A stretch of 44,681 bases of DNA from Methanobacteriota archaeon (GCA_016841265.1 JAENZL010000013.1:1-44681), one strand, 5' to 3'. Counted from the stretch's first letter, positions 26,811-36,336 are shown. The notes: generated from the sequence alone by a model not told the origin. A program made the numbers and translations.

Positions 26811-27924
26811 AATATTACTGTATTCTATATTAGTGATTTCTCTTGTAGTTTTTGCATTAGGATGTTCCGAAACATCTTCTCAATCTGTAGATATCGAAAG
26901 TACTTCTACAAATTCAAAAGATAACCCAGATTCCGATCATGATGGATATGCAGATGAAGTGGATGATTTCCCCTCGGACTATAGATACCATTTAGATGCC
27001 GACTGCGATGGATATGCAGATGAAGTGGATGATTTCCCCTCGGACCATAGATACCATTTAGATTCCGACAACGATGGATATGCAGATGAAGTGGATAATT
27101 TCCCTTCAGACTCTAGATACCATTTAGATTCCGACAGCGATGGATATGCAAATGAAGTGGATGATCTTCCTTCAGATTCTAGATATCATTCAGATTATGA
27201 CCATGACGGCTTTGCAGATGAAGTGGATGATTTTCCTTCAGACCCTAGACATCATTTAGATTCCGATCACGACGGCTATGCAGATGAAGTGGATGATTTC
27301 CCCTTGGACTCTAAATACCATTTAGATTCCGACAACGATGGATACGCAGATGAAGTGGATGATTTCCCTTCAGACTCCAGATATCATTCAGAAGTTACTG
27401 ACGTATCTTTTAATGTAGTATCCAACACAGGTAAAGAATTAACTGAGACAGAATTTAGCTATTACATCCCTAGTCATGATACCTCTACAGTACTTATAAA
27501 TGACTACTATCGTGCATTTAGGGACAACAATGAACCAGTTGTTCCAGCAGTGCTGTTGATACTCCAAAATGTCGGAAACACTGAAATAAGTAATCTTAAA
27601 GTGAGCATAAACCCCCATCTGATTAATTTCTACAATGAAAATTCAGTAGGTAGAAATACAATTAATGAATTATTATTAGCAGAATACTTTTTTCAGCCAA
27701 GAAATGGGGCAATCTTAAATAAAAATCCAAGTACCTATGAAGCCGATGAAATAATAAGCATGGAACCTTATGGTGCCGCCAACTATGTAGTTTTGATAAC
27801 TCCTCCAAGTCAACTAGATCTTCAGGAAGGTGGACATATAATAGAACTTGATATTTATGCATATAGTGAAGAATCACCCATTTCTTGGCATGAGTATGTC
27901 TACTATATCATCCAAAAGGATTAA
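26782..27924 (+). CDS. Lipoprotein with seven calcium-binding-like repeats
   Basis: The 380-residue product starts at a GTG inside the mobile element: its first nine or ten residues (MTLRAPVVIK) are element-encoded. A hydrophobic signal follows, with lipobox FALGC (Cys28). Residues 50-203 hold seven 22-residue units of the pattern D-S-D-x-D-G-Y-A-D-E-V-D-D-F-P-S-D. This resembles thrombospondin type 3/EF-hand-like calcium loops. The C-terminal 175 residues are a beta-rich domain (SFNVVSNTGKELTE; VLLILQNVGNTEISNLKVSI) of unknown family. It would sit on the outer face of the membrane. The seven repeats are also alike in DNA, indicating recent duplication. Confidence 0.7.
   Translation: MTLRAPVVIKILLYSILVISLVVFALGCSETSSQSVDIESTSTNSKDNPDSDHDGYADEVDDFPSDYRYHLDADCDGYADEVDDFPSDHRYHLDSDNDGYADEVDNFPSDSRYHLDSDSDGYANEVDDLPSDSRYHSDYDHDGFADEVDDFPSDPRHHLDSDHDGYADEVDDFPLDSKYHLDSDNDGYADEVDDFPSDSRYHSEVTDVSFNVVSNTGKELTETEFSYYIPSHDTSTVLINDYYRAFRDNNEPVVPAVLLILQNVGNTEISNLKVSINPHLINFYNENSVGRNTINELLLAEYFFQPRNGAILNKNPSTYEADEIISMEPYGAANYVVLITPPSQLDLQEGGHIIELDIYAYSEESPISWHEYVYYIIQKD
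26929..27390 (+). repeat. Seven 66-bp coding repeats
   Basis: Each unit encodes 22 residues around GYADEVDDFPSD. Nucleotide identity between units is high, and differences cluster at the loop position D-x-D (H, C, N, S). Confidence 0.85.
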
Positions 27925-27960
27925 TAATAAACATACGTCACATATTATAAAAAGAAAAGC

Positions 27961-28237
27961 AAATCAAATTGCGGACGGCCACCCCACCTTAAAAGGTGGG
28001 GTATGCTTCGGGCCGCCCGCTCGGTTTCTTGGGAACAGTTAAGTATCATTTAACAAGGTTTCCTCAATATAGAGTAGCATTTCCAACTCCTGTAACCATG
28101 ATACCAAGAAACCTCACTTTAAAACGAAGTAATGTTTTATCAATTTAAAGGAATACAAAAAACGTGCGAGGGTTCACTTCATCCCCGACCTGAAAGATCG
28201 GGGTATTCGTGACCCTCCGCGCTCCCGTAGTAATAAA
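27961..28237 (+). mobile_element. 277-bp IS200/IS605-like non-coding element, copy 2
   Basis: It has the same orientation as copy 1. The single difference (27975, A instead of G) falls in the left outer stem and breaks one pair there. Together the copies bracket the lipoprotein gene as direct repeats 1150 bases apart. Confidence 0.75.
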
Positions 28238-28475
28238 CAAATGTTTCTTCTCATTTAAATGAAATCTTGCTTGTTTCTTAAAAAACGCCCTCCCTAAAAA
28301 ATTTCTTTCAATAAATAATATATACTTGAAGCCCCTATATAATAGTTTGAAATCAAACTAAACCTGATTCCAAAACTACATCAACTATAAAAATCTAAAA
28401 GCGTATAATAAAAACCCTTTATTCAAAAGACTGAAAACCCAGACTTTAGCCTGGGAGGACGTCGTGTGATAAATC
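28238..28475. promoter_or_regulatory. htpX upstream region
   Basis: CTATATAATAG near 28336 and AATATATACTT near 28317 are candidate TATA boxes. CCCAGACTTTAGCCTGGG at about 28439-28456 forms a stem CCCAG/CTGGG in the leader, and GGGAGG follows it. Confidence 0.35.
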
Positions 28476-29339
28476 ATGAAGAACATGTTTAAAACCACTA
28501 TTCTGCTTGCTTCTCTTACAGGGCTCCTGGTCATTGTCGGGGGCGAATTAGGAGGCACGGGCGGAATGATAATCGCGTTTATGTTTGCGGTTGTCATGAA
28601 CTTTGGGAGTTACTGGTATAGTGACAAGATCGTGCTCAAGATGTACAAGGCAAAGGAAGTTTCCCCTTCGGAGGCTCCGAACCTGCACAAGATTGTGGAC
28701 GGGCTCATTATGAAGGGAAGACTTCCGAAGCCCAAGGTTTATATCGTTGAGTCCGGGATGCCAAACGCTTTTGCAACGGGCAGGGATCCGAAGCATGCGG
28801 CTGTGGCTGTTACAACCGGGATTCTCAATTTGCTCTCAAATGAAGAGATTGAAGGGGTGCTTGCCCACGAGCTTGCCCACGTAAAGAACAGGGACACCCT
28901 GATCAGCGCCGTAGCTGCAACGCTTGCAGGTGTTATTACCATGCTCGCCACCTGGGCCCGCTGGGCTGCAATCTTCGGCGGCTTTGGCGGCAGGGACGAC
29001 GACGGCGGTGGGAACATTATCGGCTTTATCGTGATGGCCGTGGTGGCCCCACTTGCAGCAACCGTGATCCAGCTTGCAATCTCAAGGTCAAGGGAGTTTG
29101 CAGCGGATTACGAAGGCGCCCGGATGTGTAAAAAACCCTGGGCCCTTGCCGATGCCCTGGAAAAACTCGAATACGGAAACACACACTACAAGCCGAGCAT
29201 CAGGGACATTCCGGCAAAAGAAAACACAGCCCACATGTTCATAGTAAACCCCCTCAAGGGCGGGGCACTCCAGTCCCTTTTCAGGACCCACCCCGTGACC
29301 GAAGAAAGGGTCAAAAGACTCAGAGCAATGAGGTTCTAA
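28476..29339 (+). CDS. htpX: HtpX-type membrane metalloprotease (M48)
   Basis: This 287-residue protein is an M48 zinc peptidase of the HtpX type, which degrades misfolded membrane proteins. Two membrane helices lie near the N-terminus ([34 protein letters not shown]). HELAH near residue 131 binds zinc, and [14 protein letters not shown] near 205 supplies the third ligand Glu. Two more hydrophobic segments lie between them. [18 protein letters not shown] is a common family block. It is a single gene; the best ribosome site, GGGAGG, is about 20 bases upstream, so the start may vary slightly. Confidence 0.92.
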   Translation: MKNMFKTTILLASLTGLLVIVGGELGGTGGMIIAFMFAVVMNFGSYWYSDKIVLKMYKAKEVSPSEAPNLHKIVDGLIMKGRLPKPKVYIVESGMPNAFATGRDPKHAAVAVTTGILNLLSNEEIEGVLAHELAHVKNRDTLISAVAATLAGVITMLATWARWAAIFGGFGGRDDDGGGNIIGFIVMAVVAPLAATVIQLAISRSREFAADYEGARMCKKPWALADALEKLEYGNTHYKPSIRDIPAKENTAHMFIVNPLKGGALQSLFRTHPVTEERVKRLRAMRF

Positions 29340-29780
29340 AAACACCGCTCACGACTTAAAATTCTTTTTTTTCTTTTTTCATTTTTTTCATTTATCTTCC
29401 CGGAACTGAAAGGCATGTACCGGTATTTTTATAAGCATATCGTGTTATATGCTAGCATAGTTCATGCTGAAAAATGCAAATCTGAGAAAAAACACTTATA
29501 AAAGAAAATGGCAGATAGACATAAAAAGGCAAAACGATAAACAAAAAAAGAATATAATAAAGCATAAAAAAAAAGACTGAAAAACGGACTAAAAAAAAGA
29601 TTGAGAATCGAAAAGGTTCGGCAAAGCAATATATTCGATTCATCCATTATTATGCCATATTACGCGGAAATAGTTCGGCAAACAGTTCAAAGCGCCAAAT
29701 TTAAAGAAGATTTTTATAAATAAACAATTATTATAGTATCCGTTCACACTTTACCCGGAAATAAAATTGGGGAATTTTCA
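29340..29780. promoter_or_regulatory. Spacer between htpX and thyA
   Basis: A T-rich run (29362-29395) directly after htpX probably ends its transcript. TTTTTATAAA at 29711-29720 is a good TATA box for thymidylate synthase. GGGGAATTTTCA before the ATG is a weak ribosome site. No gene was seen. Confidence 0.5.
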
Positions 29781-30434
29781 ATGGAAGAAAAGCTTGAGAT
29801 TGGCAGGATCATCAGGGCAAAAAACATCTCTGATGCATGGTACCGCGGGCTTAACATAATCTGGAACCACGGGCAGGTAATTACTGACGAGCGGGGGAGC
29901 CAGATCAGGGAGTTCATGGACTTAATGGTAGTAATCGAGGACCCCTATACCGACAGGATACCTGCGGATACTGCCTGGAACGAAGAGAGGCTTGAGGAAT
30001 ACGCAAAACAGCTGATCTCGGGTGAAAACGTACAGGACTTCGAGTACACATACGGACAGAGGCTCAGAAACTGGAATGAAGAAGTAGACCAGATCGAGTA
30101 CGTGATCGAAAAGCTAAAGGAAAGCCCGACCTCGCGGAGGGCTACTGCCGTTACCTGGATCCCTCCCGTGGACACGAAGGTAAACGAGGTCCCCTGCATG
30201 ATGCTGGACGACTTCAAAATCCGGGACGGGAAAGTGCATCTGACAACCCTTTTCAGGAGCCATGACTTCGGGGGAGCTTACCCGGCAAATCTCTACGGGC
30301 TCTCGAAACTGCTAGAGTACGTAGCTGAAAGGATCGGCGTTGAACCCGGGAAGATTACCACGGTCAGCATCTCGGCCCATGTCTACGACCATGACTGGGA
30401 CATGGTGGAAAACATCGTAAAAGGCGTTTGCTGA
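29781..30434 (+). CDS. thyA: Thymidylate synthase, methanogen type
   Basis: This 217-residue protein is the short methanogen-type thymidylate synthase, which methylates dUMP to dTMP. The catalytic Cys lies in VNEVPCMMLDDFKIRDG near residue 139. TLFRSHDFGGAYPANLYGLS and VSISAHVYDHDW are conserved family blocks, the latter matching the nucleotide-binding His-x-Tyr region. The protein is shorter than bacterial ThyA (about 264 residues). Its one-carbon donor in methanogens is thought to be methylene-tetrahydrosarcinapterin rather than folate. It is followed about 120 bases later by aroA on the same strand. Confidence 0.92.
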   Translation: MEEKLEIGRIIRAKNISDAWYRGLNIIWNHGQVITDERGSQIREFMDLMVVIEDPYTDRIPADTAWNEERLEEYAKQLISGENVQDFEYTYGQRLRNWNEEVDQIEYVIEKLKESPTSRRATAVTWIPPVDTKVNEVPCMMLDDFKIRDGKVHLTTLFRSHDFGGAYPANLYGLSKLLEYVAERIGVEPGKITTVSISAHVYDHDWDMVENIVKGVC

Positions 30435-30563
30435 AAAACCGGGATGAAAAACCGGGATGAAAGACAAGGCATGAAAACCTGAATCCTGGGAGCCGGAAAG
30501 CCCGAAAAATTCCTGAAAAACCAGAAAATAAATATCACAATTATCAAGGAGTCCTGATTGCAC

Positions 30564-31853
30564 ATGCGCGTTTCTATCGGCAAATCATCATTTAAAGGAG
30601 AAGTCTTTGCTCCACCCTCGAAAAGCTATACCCACAGGGCCATCACCCTCGGAGCCCTCTCAAAGGAATCACTCATCCGCCGCCCCCTGCTCTCCGCCGA
30701 CACCCTGGCAACCGTCCGGGCCTGCGAGATGCTGGGAGCTAGCATCGAAAAGAGGGGTGAAGACCTCCGGATCCGGGGAGTGGAAGGAAAACCACAGGTC
30801 CCTGACAACGTAATCGACGTTGCAAACTCAGGAACCACCCTGCGTCTCATGACCGCCATCTCAGCCCTGACCGACGGGATCACCGTGCTTACGGGAGACG
30901 ACTCTCTCCGCACCCGGCCAAACGGTCCCCTGCTCAAAGTCCTGAACAAGCTCGGGGTCAGGGCTTGCTCCACAAGGAAAAACGAAAGGGCCCCCCTCAT
31001 AGTCGAAGGCGGGCTTGAAGGGGCAATCGTACAAATCGACGGTTCCATCAGCTCCCAGTTTATCTCCGCCCTCCTGATCGCCTGCCCTCTTGCAAAGACC
31101 AGCACCACTCTCTCGATCGTCGGGGAGTTGAAGTCAAAACCCTACGTGGACGTGACCCTGGAAATGCTCGAACTTGCAGGGGCCGAAATCCACCTGGACA
31201 ACAACAACAGAATCAAATTCATCATCCCGGGCAAGCAAAAGTACGCCCTCAAGGAATACACCGTCCCCGGAGACTTCTCCTCGGCGTCCTACCTGCTGGC
31301 AGCAGCTGTAGCCACGGATTCCGAAGTCACGGTCAAAAACCTCTTCCCCTCGAAACAGGGAGATCTGGTCATTATCCACACTCTGGAAAGGATGGGCGCA
31401 GACATCCACTGGGACATGGAAACCGGCGTAGTCACCATCAAAGGTGGAAAGCCCCTGAAAGCCATCACCTTCGATGCCGGAGCAACCCCGGACCTTGTTC
31501 CTACGGTCGCAGTCCTGGCAGCCGTCGCCGAAGGCACGACAAAAATCGAAAATGCCGAACACGTCCGCTACAAAGAAACGGATCGTCTGCACGCCCTTGC
31601 CATGGAACTCCCCAAGCTCGGAGTTGAAATAAAAGAAGAAAAAGACAGCCTGACAATCACCGGTGGAAAACTCAAAGGTGCAGACCTCCACGGCTGGCAC
31701 GACCACAGGATTGTCATGGCCCTCTCAGTAGCAGGGATGGTAGCCGGAAACACTACCATCGATACCACCGAATCGATTTCAGTCTCATACCCGGACTTCT
31801 TCAAAGACGTGGCTGAACTCGGAGCTCAAATCGAGAAAATCTCAGAAGAATAA
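30564..31853 (+). CDS. aroA: 3-phosphoshikimate 1-carboxyvinyltransferase (EPSP synthase)
   Basis: EPSP synthase joins phosphoenolpyruvate to shikimate 3-phosphate in aromatic amino acid synthesis. The start is open: ATG at 30564 gives MRVSIGKSSFKGEV, but a TTG at 30558 has better spacing (6 bases) to AAGGAG. PSKSYTHRAITLGAL, VANSGTTLRLMTAI, GDDSLRTRPNGPLLKVLNKL, YKETDRLHALAMEL and HDHRIVMALSVAGM are substrate-binding blocks. The length of about 429 residues is normal. It may be cotranscribed with thyA. Confidence 0.96.
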   Translation: MRVSIGKSSFKGEVFAPPSKSYTHRAITLGALSKESLIRRPLLSADTLATVRACEMLGASIEKRGEDLRIRGVEGKPQVPDNVIDVANSGTTLRLMTAISALTDGITVLTGDDSLRTRPNGPLLKVLNKLGVRACSTRKNERAPLIVEGGLEGAIVQIDGSISSQFISALLIACPLAKTSTTLSIVGELKSKPYVDVTLEMLELAGAEIHLDNNNRIKFIIPGKQKYALKEYTVPGDFSSASYLLAAAVATDSEVTVKNLFPSKQGDLVIIHTLERMGADIHWDMETGVVTIKGGKPLKAITFDAGATPDLVPTVAVLAAVAEGTTKIENAEHVRYKETDRLHALAMELPKLGVEIKEEKDSLTITGGKLKGADLHGWHDHRIVMALSVAGMVAGNTTIDTTESISVSYPDFFKDVAELGAQIEKISEE

Positions 31854-32279
31854 GTTGAAGATACAATCTGGATTTCCAGGTGCAGATTGGTCAAAGACCT
31901 GAATTCCTTCACCAATCTCAGGTGAAAGTTTAACCACAGAAAGCCCGGGAAACACAGAATAGGAAATAAGGGCACAGTACTTCCGTGCTTTCTGTGTCCT
32001 CCATGCTTTCTGTGTCATCCGTGGTTAGTAAGTGTAAATATTTACGTTCGGGACTATAGATTCAGATTAGATGCAGATTAGATGCAGATTAGATGCAGAT
32101 TTCACTTAAATTTGATACTGAGCATGAAAGAAATCCTCAGACTTTCAGTGTTTTCTTTTTTGAATTAACCTCCAAACGGTCAGAAAAATCGTTTACCTTC
32201 GGAGATAAATCTGAACCAAAATTCAGGAATAATAAGAAATGGGATATAACTTTTATACAAAATATCCATATTTAAGCAT
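31854..32279. repeat. Inverted repeat, 11-bp repeats and mcmA promoter
   Basis: At about 31931-32028 an element with ends AACCACAGAAAGC and TTTCTGTGTCATCCGTGGTT forms long imperfect arms, with a second copy CTTTCTGTGTCCTCC inside. At 32064-32096 the unit AGATTAGATGC occurs three times. TTTTATACAA at 32251-32260 lies about 24 bases before the mcmA start and is a good TATA box for a leaderless transcript. Confidence 0.5.
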
Positions 32280-33260
32280 ATGGAAATAAGATGTAGGTGT
32301 GGAGATACGTGCATAAGGCCTATTTCGGAAGTACTAAAAGACATTGAATTATTCTACAATCCGTGCAACGATTGCAAAACAGAAAAAATAAAGAAATTTT
32401 CTCCTCTAGCAGAACAGATTAACTTAGATGAAATAGATAACAATTTTGGAAGTTGTAAATGCGGAAAGAGGCAGCTTGATATTGTAATGTCTCACGTGCT
32501 AAAAATAATGATCGATGAAGGAATAAAAGATAAAAAAGCTAATTTAAGGAATGCATGTGTTCCTCTTGTGACTCCAGGTTATCCCATCAATTCTGTTCCC
32601 TATTTGTCTGAGGATTCTTTAGTAATATTATCTAATGAAGTGGATAACAGATGTGCTGAAAAAATAGTAAAGGAAGTGGGGGAAGTTAAAGGGGTTTTAA
32701 AGGGAGATATAAAAAAAACTGTAGGTATAAAAGATTCCGATTCTAATCCTCATGTATATGAACTTCTTGCCGGATGCGATTTGAGATGTGATATTATACA
32801 GACTCCTTACGGCACTTTAGGAATATATAAATATCAGCATGAAATTCATATAGAGTTTCCAAGGGTAGAATCCCCCAAAATAGAGATACTTAAAGAAGCT
32901 TTGAGAGATTATGATATGCCTACTGTTCTCGATTGCACATGCGGTCCCGGGGCTTTAGGAATAGCATGCCTTAAAGCCGGCTCTCGAAAAGTTGTTTTTA
33001 ATGATATATGGAATCCTGCAATAGAAACTACTTTGATTAATTTAGAATCTAATGGATTTCCAGTCAAACTTTCAGGCAGTGAAGAAGAATTAATAGCATC
33101 TGGAGACAAATTTGAAGTTTATAGTATGGATATAAGAGAATTAGTGAATTGTTTAGATGAAAAATTTGATATTTGTATCATAGATACATTTCCTGGTGTA
33201 GATACAACAGAATTTGTGGCAGCCGCAGGCAAATTAGGCAAAAAAGTTGTTGTGATTTGA
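32280..33260 (+). CDS. mcmA: McrA S-methylcysteine methyltransferase McmA
   Basis: This 326-residue protein corresponds to McmA, which in Methanosarcina acetivorans installs S-methylcysteine in the alpha subunit of methyl-coenzyme M reductase. It lies just beyond mcrA, on the other strand, as expected. The N-terminal part has cysteine pairs (CRCGDTCIR, NPCNDCKTEK, GSCKCGKRQ) that may bind metal. The C-terminal half is a class I methyltransferase: VLDCTCGPGALGIACLKAG near residue 218 is motif I. NDIWNPAIETTLINLESN follows, with DICIIDTFPGVDTTEF as motif IV. The gene is AT-rich, unlike the mcr genes. No ribosome site is seen, and the TATA spacing suggests a leaderless mRNA. Confidence 0.82.
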   Translation: MEIRCRCGDTCIRPISEVLKDIELFYNPCNDCKTEKIKKFSPLAEQINLDEIDNNFGSCKCGKRQLDIVMSHVLKIMIDEGIKDKKANLRNACVPLVTPGYPINSVPYLSEDSLVILSNEVDNRCAEKIVKEVGEVKGVLKGDIKKTVGIKDSDSNPHVYELLAGCDLRCDIIQTPYGTLGIYKYQHEIHIEFPRVESPKIEILKEALRDYDMPTVLDCTCGPGALGIACLKAGSRKVVFNDIWNPAIETTLINLESNGFPVKLSGSEEELIASGDKFEVYSMDIRELVNCLDEKFDICIIDTFPGVDTTEFVAAAGKLGKKVVVI

Positions 33261-33481
33261 AGAGAATTATATGAACCTGGAATGGAGAAAAATATTGTTT
33301 GATGACTCTTATCCAACTAAAAGATGAGAACTATTATCCAATGCTGGAATTTGTGCCATTATGAAAAAGCCTGATGCTTATAATTTTTCTTTTTTAACTC
33401 ATCCCAATTTACCTTTATTAACCGCTACCTATTCTTTTTCTTTCAGACGTCAACGAAAGATTGGAAAAAAACTCGATTGAT

Positions 33482-33803
33482 AGTATGCCCTCTTCATGAC
33501 TTCTGGCCTCCGGAGTTAAATTCCAGACCGAAAATTGTGGAAATCGTCGGCCCGTGAAAACCAGAAAAGATGATAAGAGAATATTGAGTGGTATTTTCTA
33601 TCTTCTTCGTACTGGTTGAATGGAAAGCTTTGTCACAATTTCACGGAGCTCAAAGCACTGTCCATGATCATATCAGGAATGACAAAGATCCGGATTCTTT
33701 GAGAACATGAGGGTCGCTGGTTTTCTAGACCGCTTCCAGTAACAGCGGATGGAAAGAATCCTCACGAGAAAAACCCTGTAAGAATCGTTCGAAAAAGAGT
33801 GTA
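33482..33803 (+). pseudogene. IS5-type transposase remnant
   Basis: From about 33510 one frame reads LLASGVKFQTENCGNRRPVK then DDKRILSGIFYLLRTG, the N-terminal helix-turn-helix region of IS5-group transposases. After a frame change it reads WKALSQFHGAQSTVHDH, then in a further frame FFENMRVAGFLDRFQ and GKNPHEKNPVRIVRKR. These keep the family order (RTG-x-WxxLP, TVHDxF, GxFE). The catalytic DDE core is missing, and several stops and shifts are present. It is about 100 codons long, an old fragment next to the mcr terminator. Confidence 0.6.
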
Positions 33804-33841
33804 GAAAAAAAGAGGACAGAGTAGGCCAAAAAGGCCTACTC
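33803..33841 (-). terminator. Terminator of the mcr operon
   Basis: On the minus strand GAGTAGGCC-TTTTT-GGCCTACTC (33819-33841) is a perfect nine-pair hairpin. It is followed by CCTCTTTTTTTC (plus 33803-33815). It lies 25 bases after the mcrA stop. Confidence 0.8.
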
Positions 33842-33865
33842 ACGGTACTTAATCTTTTAATGAAA

Positions 33866-35578
33866 TTATTTTGCCGGGATGATGAGAGATCTCTCACCAG
33901 CAGGCACGAATTCCCTGATTGCGCCACGGCCGAATTCCCTTCTGGGTGCAGTGAAGTCGAAGGGCATGAGGTCGTCTGCGAAGCAGACCTTGATCAGTGG
34001 GTTGACAGCGAATGCGTCTCCACGGGTCGAGTGAGCTGCGGAAGCGATACCACCGTAGCCACCCTGGTGACCGACGTTCATGGCGTAGTTCGGGTAGTTT
34101 GGACCACGGAGTTCGCCTGGAAGACCTTCGTCACCCTGGTAGGAGAGAACGTTGGTTGCACCACACTGGTCCTGCAGGTCGAAACCGAAGAAGCCGAGAC
34201 GGCCCCATGCTTCCTTGTGGACGTACATGGAGAGGTACCATCCGGACAGACCGGCATTTGCGTTTCCGGTTGCAAGAGCACATGCAACACCGGATGCTGC
34301 TGCCAGCATGGTTGCTCTCTGGGACCCACCGAAGTGGTCTTCAAGGGATGTCGGGAACTTCTCGTAGGTCTCGATACCGTAGAGAGTGGATTCAGTTGCG
34401 ATGTCCTTTACGACGTCGAGAGTTGCCTTTACGGTCGGCTTGTCCACGGCTGCTGCACCACCGTACTTGTCGTTGATGTAGTCAACGTCGTAGTAGGTGT
34501 TGTTGTCGAGGATGTCGTCAGTGTATGCTGCGGTTGCGTACTGAGTGAAACCGACACCACCGGACATGTAGGATCCGAGCCAGATCTGGTCGTAGAGCAT
34601 ACATCCAGCACCGACTACCTCAAGGGAGACCTTTGCGGGGTCTTCTGGGACAACGCGGCTGGTCTGGATGATATCTGCCATGTGACCGAAGGAAAGTCCA
34701 CCGGGCTCGTTGGGTCCACGTGCACGCCTTGCGGGGAGCATTTCACCCATGGAGACAAGGGATGCGTGCTTTGCGGAGAAAGACAGGTCAGCGACGGCTG
34801 CTTCACCGGCACACATTGCGTATGCGGAGATGAAGGACATACCGATCTGCATGGCTGCCCACCTGGAGGTCTGTGCACCGTCAGTCGTCCTGGAGACGAT
34901 TGTCGGGATGTGGATTGCCTGCCAGGTGGTCTTGCCGATGGAGGCCTTGATCTGTTCTGCCTGTTCCTCAGGGAACATCTTGTTGATGTTGATAACGAAC
35001 TGGGAGTCAATTTCGTCAGCCAGGGCGTCGTCCCCGGTGAAGACCTTGACGTAACAGTCGTCGACGAGAGCGGGGTGAGTCTCAACCATCATTTCCTGGA
35101 CAACTGCTCCACCAGGCATTGCGTGGTTCAGGGTCTCGAGGTAGTGGTTGATGGTTTCAGGAGTGACTTCCTTACCCAGCCTCTTCTCGAGGGTCTCGTG
35201 TGCCATGTCCAGACCGACAATACAGGTCCTCCTGATGTCGTCCCACATCTGCTGCATTGCAGCGTTGTTGACGTAGTGGAGGTCGTCGGGCTCTGCGACA
35301 ATGTCAGTGCCTGAGAGAGTGTAGGGGGTGATTGCGCGCTGTCCGAGAGGTGCACCCATGTGCATGTTGGGGTTGTATCCTGCAATGCCCCTCTTCTCGG
35401 CGATTTCCTTACCAGCTGCGATCATCTCAAGCTTTCTGGGGCTCTGCTCAGGACCGAGTCTGAGGAACTTGGAGGTCTTTGCCTCAATGTCGCTCCCGCC
35501 CAACTGGTTTGTACCGTAATCCTGTGCGAACTTAACTTCCATTGACTTCTTGAATTTTGCGAAAATATCTGCTGACAT
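33866..35578 (-). CDS. mcrA: Methyl-coenzyme M reductase alpha subunit
   Basis: McrA carries most of the F430 active site of the enzyme that releases methane from methyl-CoM and CoB. The ATG at 35578 follows GAGGTGA and gives 570 residues, the Methanosarcina length; the GTG nine bases upstream sits too close to the ribosome site. The modified residues can be located: His271 in SAKHASL (N-methylhistidine), Arg285 in [14 protein letters not shown] (methylarginine), Gly465 (thioglycine) and Cys472 (S-methylcysteine) in [34 protein letters not shown] is also conserved. It is the last gene of mcrBDCGA. Confidence 0.98.
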   Translation of the reverse strand: MSADIFAKFKKSMEVKFAQDYGTNQLGGSDIEAKTSKFLRLGPEQSPRKLEMIAAGKEIAEKRGIAGYNPNMHMGAPLGQRAITPYTLSGTDIVAEPDDLHYVNNAAMQQMWDDIRRTCIVGLDMAHETLEKRLGKEVTPETINHYLETLNHAMPGGAVVQEMMVETHPALVDDCYVKVFTGDDALADEIDSQFVININKMFPEEQAEQIKASIGKTTWQAIHIPTIVSRTTDGAQTSRWAAMQIGMSFISAYAMCAGEAAVADLSFSAKHASLVSMGEMLPARRARGPNEPGGLSFGHMADIIQTSRVVPEDPAKVSLEVVGAGCMLYDQIWLGSYMSGGVGFTQYATAAYTDDILDNNTYYDVDYINDKYGGAAAVDKPTVKATLDVVKDIATESTLYGIETYEKFPTSLEDHFGGSQRATMLAAASGVACALATGNANAGLSGWYLSMYVHKEAWGRLGFFGFDLQDQCGATNVLSYQGDEGLPGELRGPNYPNYAMNVGHQGGYGGIASAAHSTRGDAFAVNPLIKVCFADDLMPFDFTAPRREFGRGAIREFVPAGERSLIIPAK

Positions 35579-35588
35579 CTTGTTCACC

Positions 35589-36335
35589 TCACTTGGGCTG
35601 GAATCCGAATGAAGTTCTCTGGTCGAACACTCTGTGAACCCACTCGATTACTTCGGCGTCGCTCCTTGCAGGAACGTTGTCGACACGATAGATGGTGGTC
35701 CTCTTTGCGGCTTCTTCTTCGGACATTGGCTTGCCGAGGTCTACCTTCCTGTCGATGGGGATTGCGACCTGGTCCTTGTCCATGACGATGGTGCCGTTTT
35801 CGAGTCTTCGCCTGTCGAGCATGTCGAACATAACACCGTCTTCCTGAAGACGGACGGAGTGACCGTGCACTGTTGCACCGCGCATTCCGGAAAGTCCGGG
35901 GCAGCTGATTTCGGTTTCCATCTGGACTTTTGCGCACTCTTCCATGTCTCTCTCACGAGCTTCGACGATCTGACGACCGGAAAGGGTACCTGGGTCCACG
36001 CCTCTGAAGTTGATTGCTGCGAAGTAGGATCTGAAGTACGGGGTAGCCGGAGCGTTGTACATGGAGTCAGCGAACTGGACGTATCTGACCCTGTCGCCGG
36101 CCTTTGCACCAGGTGTAGCTTCTACAGCTTCACGGACCGAGCATGCAGGCTCGCCCATCTCTGCAAGTGGTGGGTGGGTGCTCGGGTAGTCGCTGCCTGG
36201 GGCACGGTGTCCAAGAACTGCGGTTAAGTCTTCGTCAGAGATTTCCCTGATTTTCTCAAGGTCTCCAGACATGTGCTTTCTTCTGTTAGCGCCAACTGAG
36301 GTTGCGCCTGGATAGAACTGTGGTTCATATGCCAT
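35589..36335 (-). CDS. mcrG: Methyl-coenzyme M reductase gamma subunit
   Basis: McrG is the small subunit of the hexameric (alpha-beta-gamma)2 reductase. The ATG at 36335 gives 248 residues beginning [26 protein letters not shown] lies at suitable distance before it, inside the end of mcrC. An upstream TTG would sit against the ribosome site. [20 protein letters not shown] is a conserved block. The gap to mcrA is about ten bases, so translation is probably coupled. Confidence 0.97.
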   Translation of the reverse strand: MAYEPQFYPGATSVGANRRKHMSGDLEKIREISDEDLTAVLGHRAPGSDYPSTHPPLAEMGEPACSVREAVEATPGAKAGDRVRYVQFADSMYNAPATPYFRSYFAAINFRGVDPGTLSGRQIVEARERDMEECAKVQMETEISCPGLSGMRGATVHGHSVRLQEDGVMFDMLDRRRLENGTIVMDKDQVAIPIDRKVDLGKPMSEEEAAKRTTIYRVDNVPARSDAEVIEWVHRVFDQRTSFGFQPK

Positions 36336-36336
36336 C

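Noticed and set aside
33860-35314. Long plus-strand open frame of 484 codons opposite mcrA
   Set aside because: It is the mirror of the highly biased mcrA codons; the Cys/Val/Gly-rich product has no protein-like pattern.
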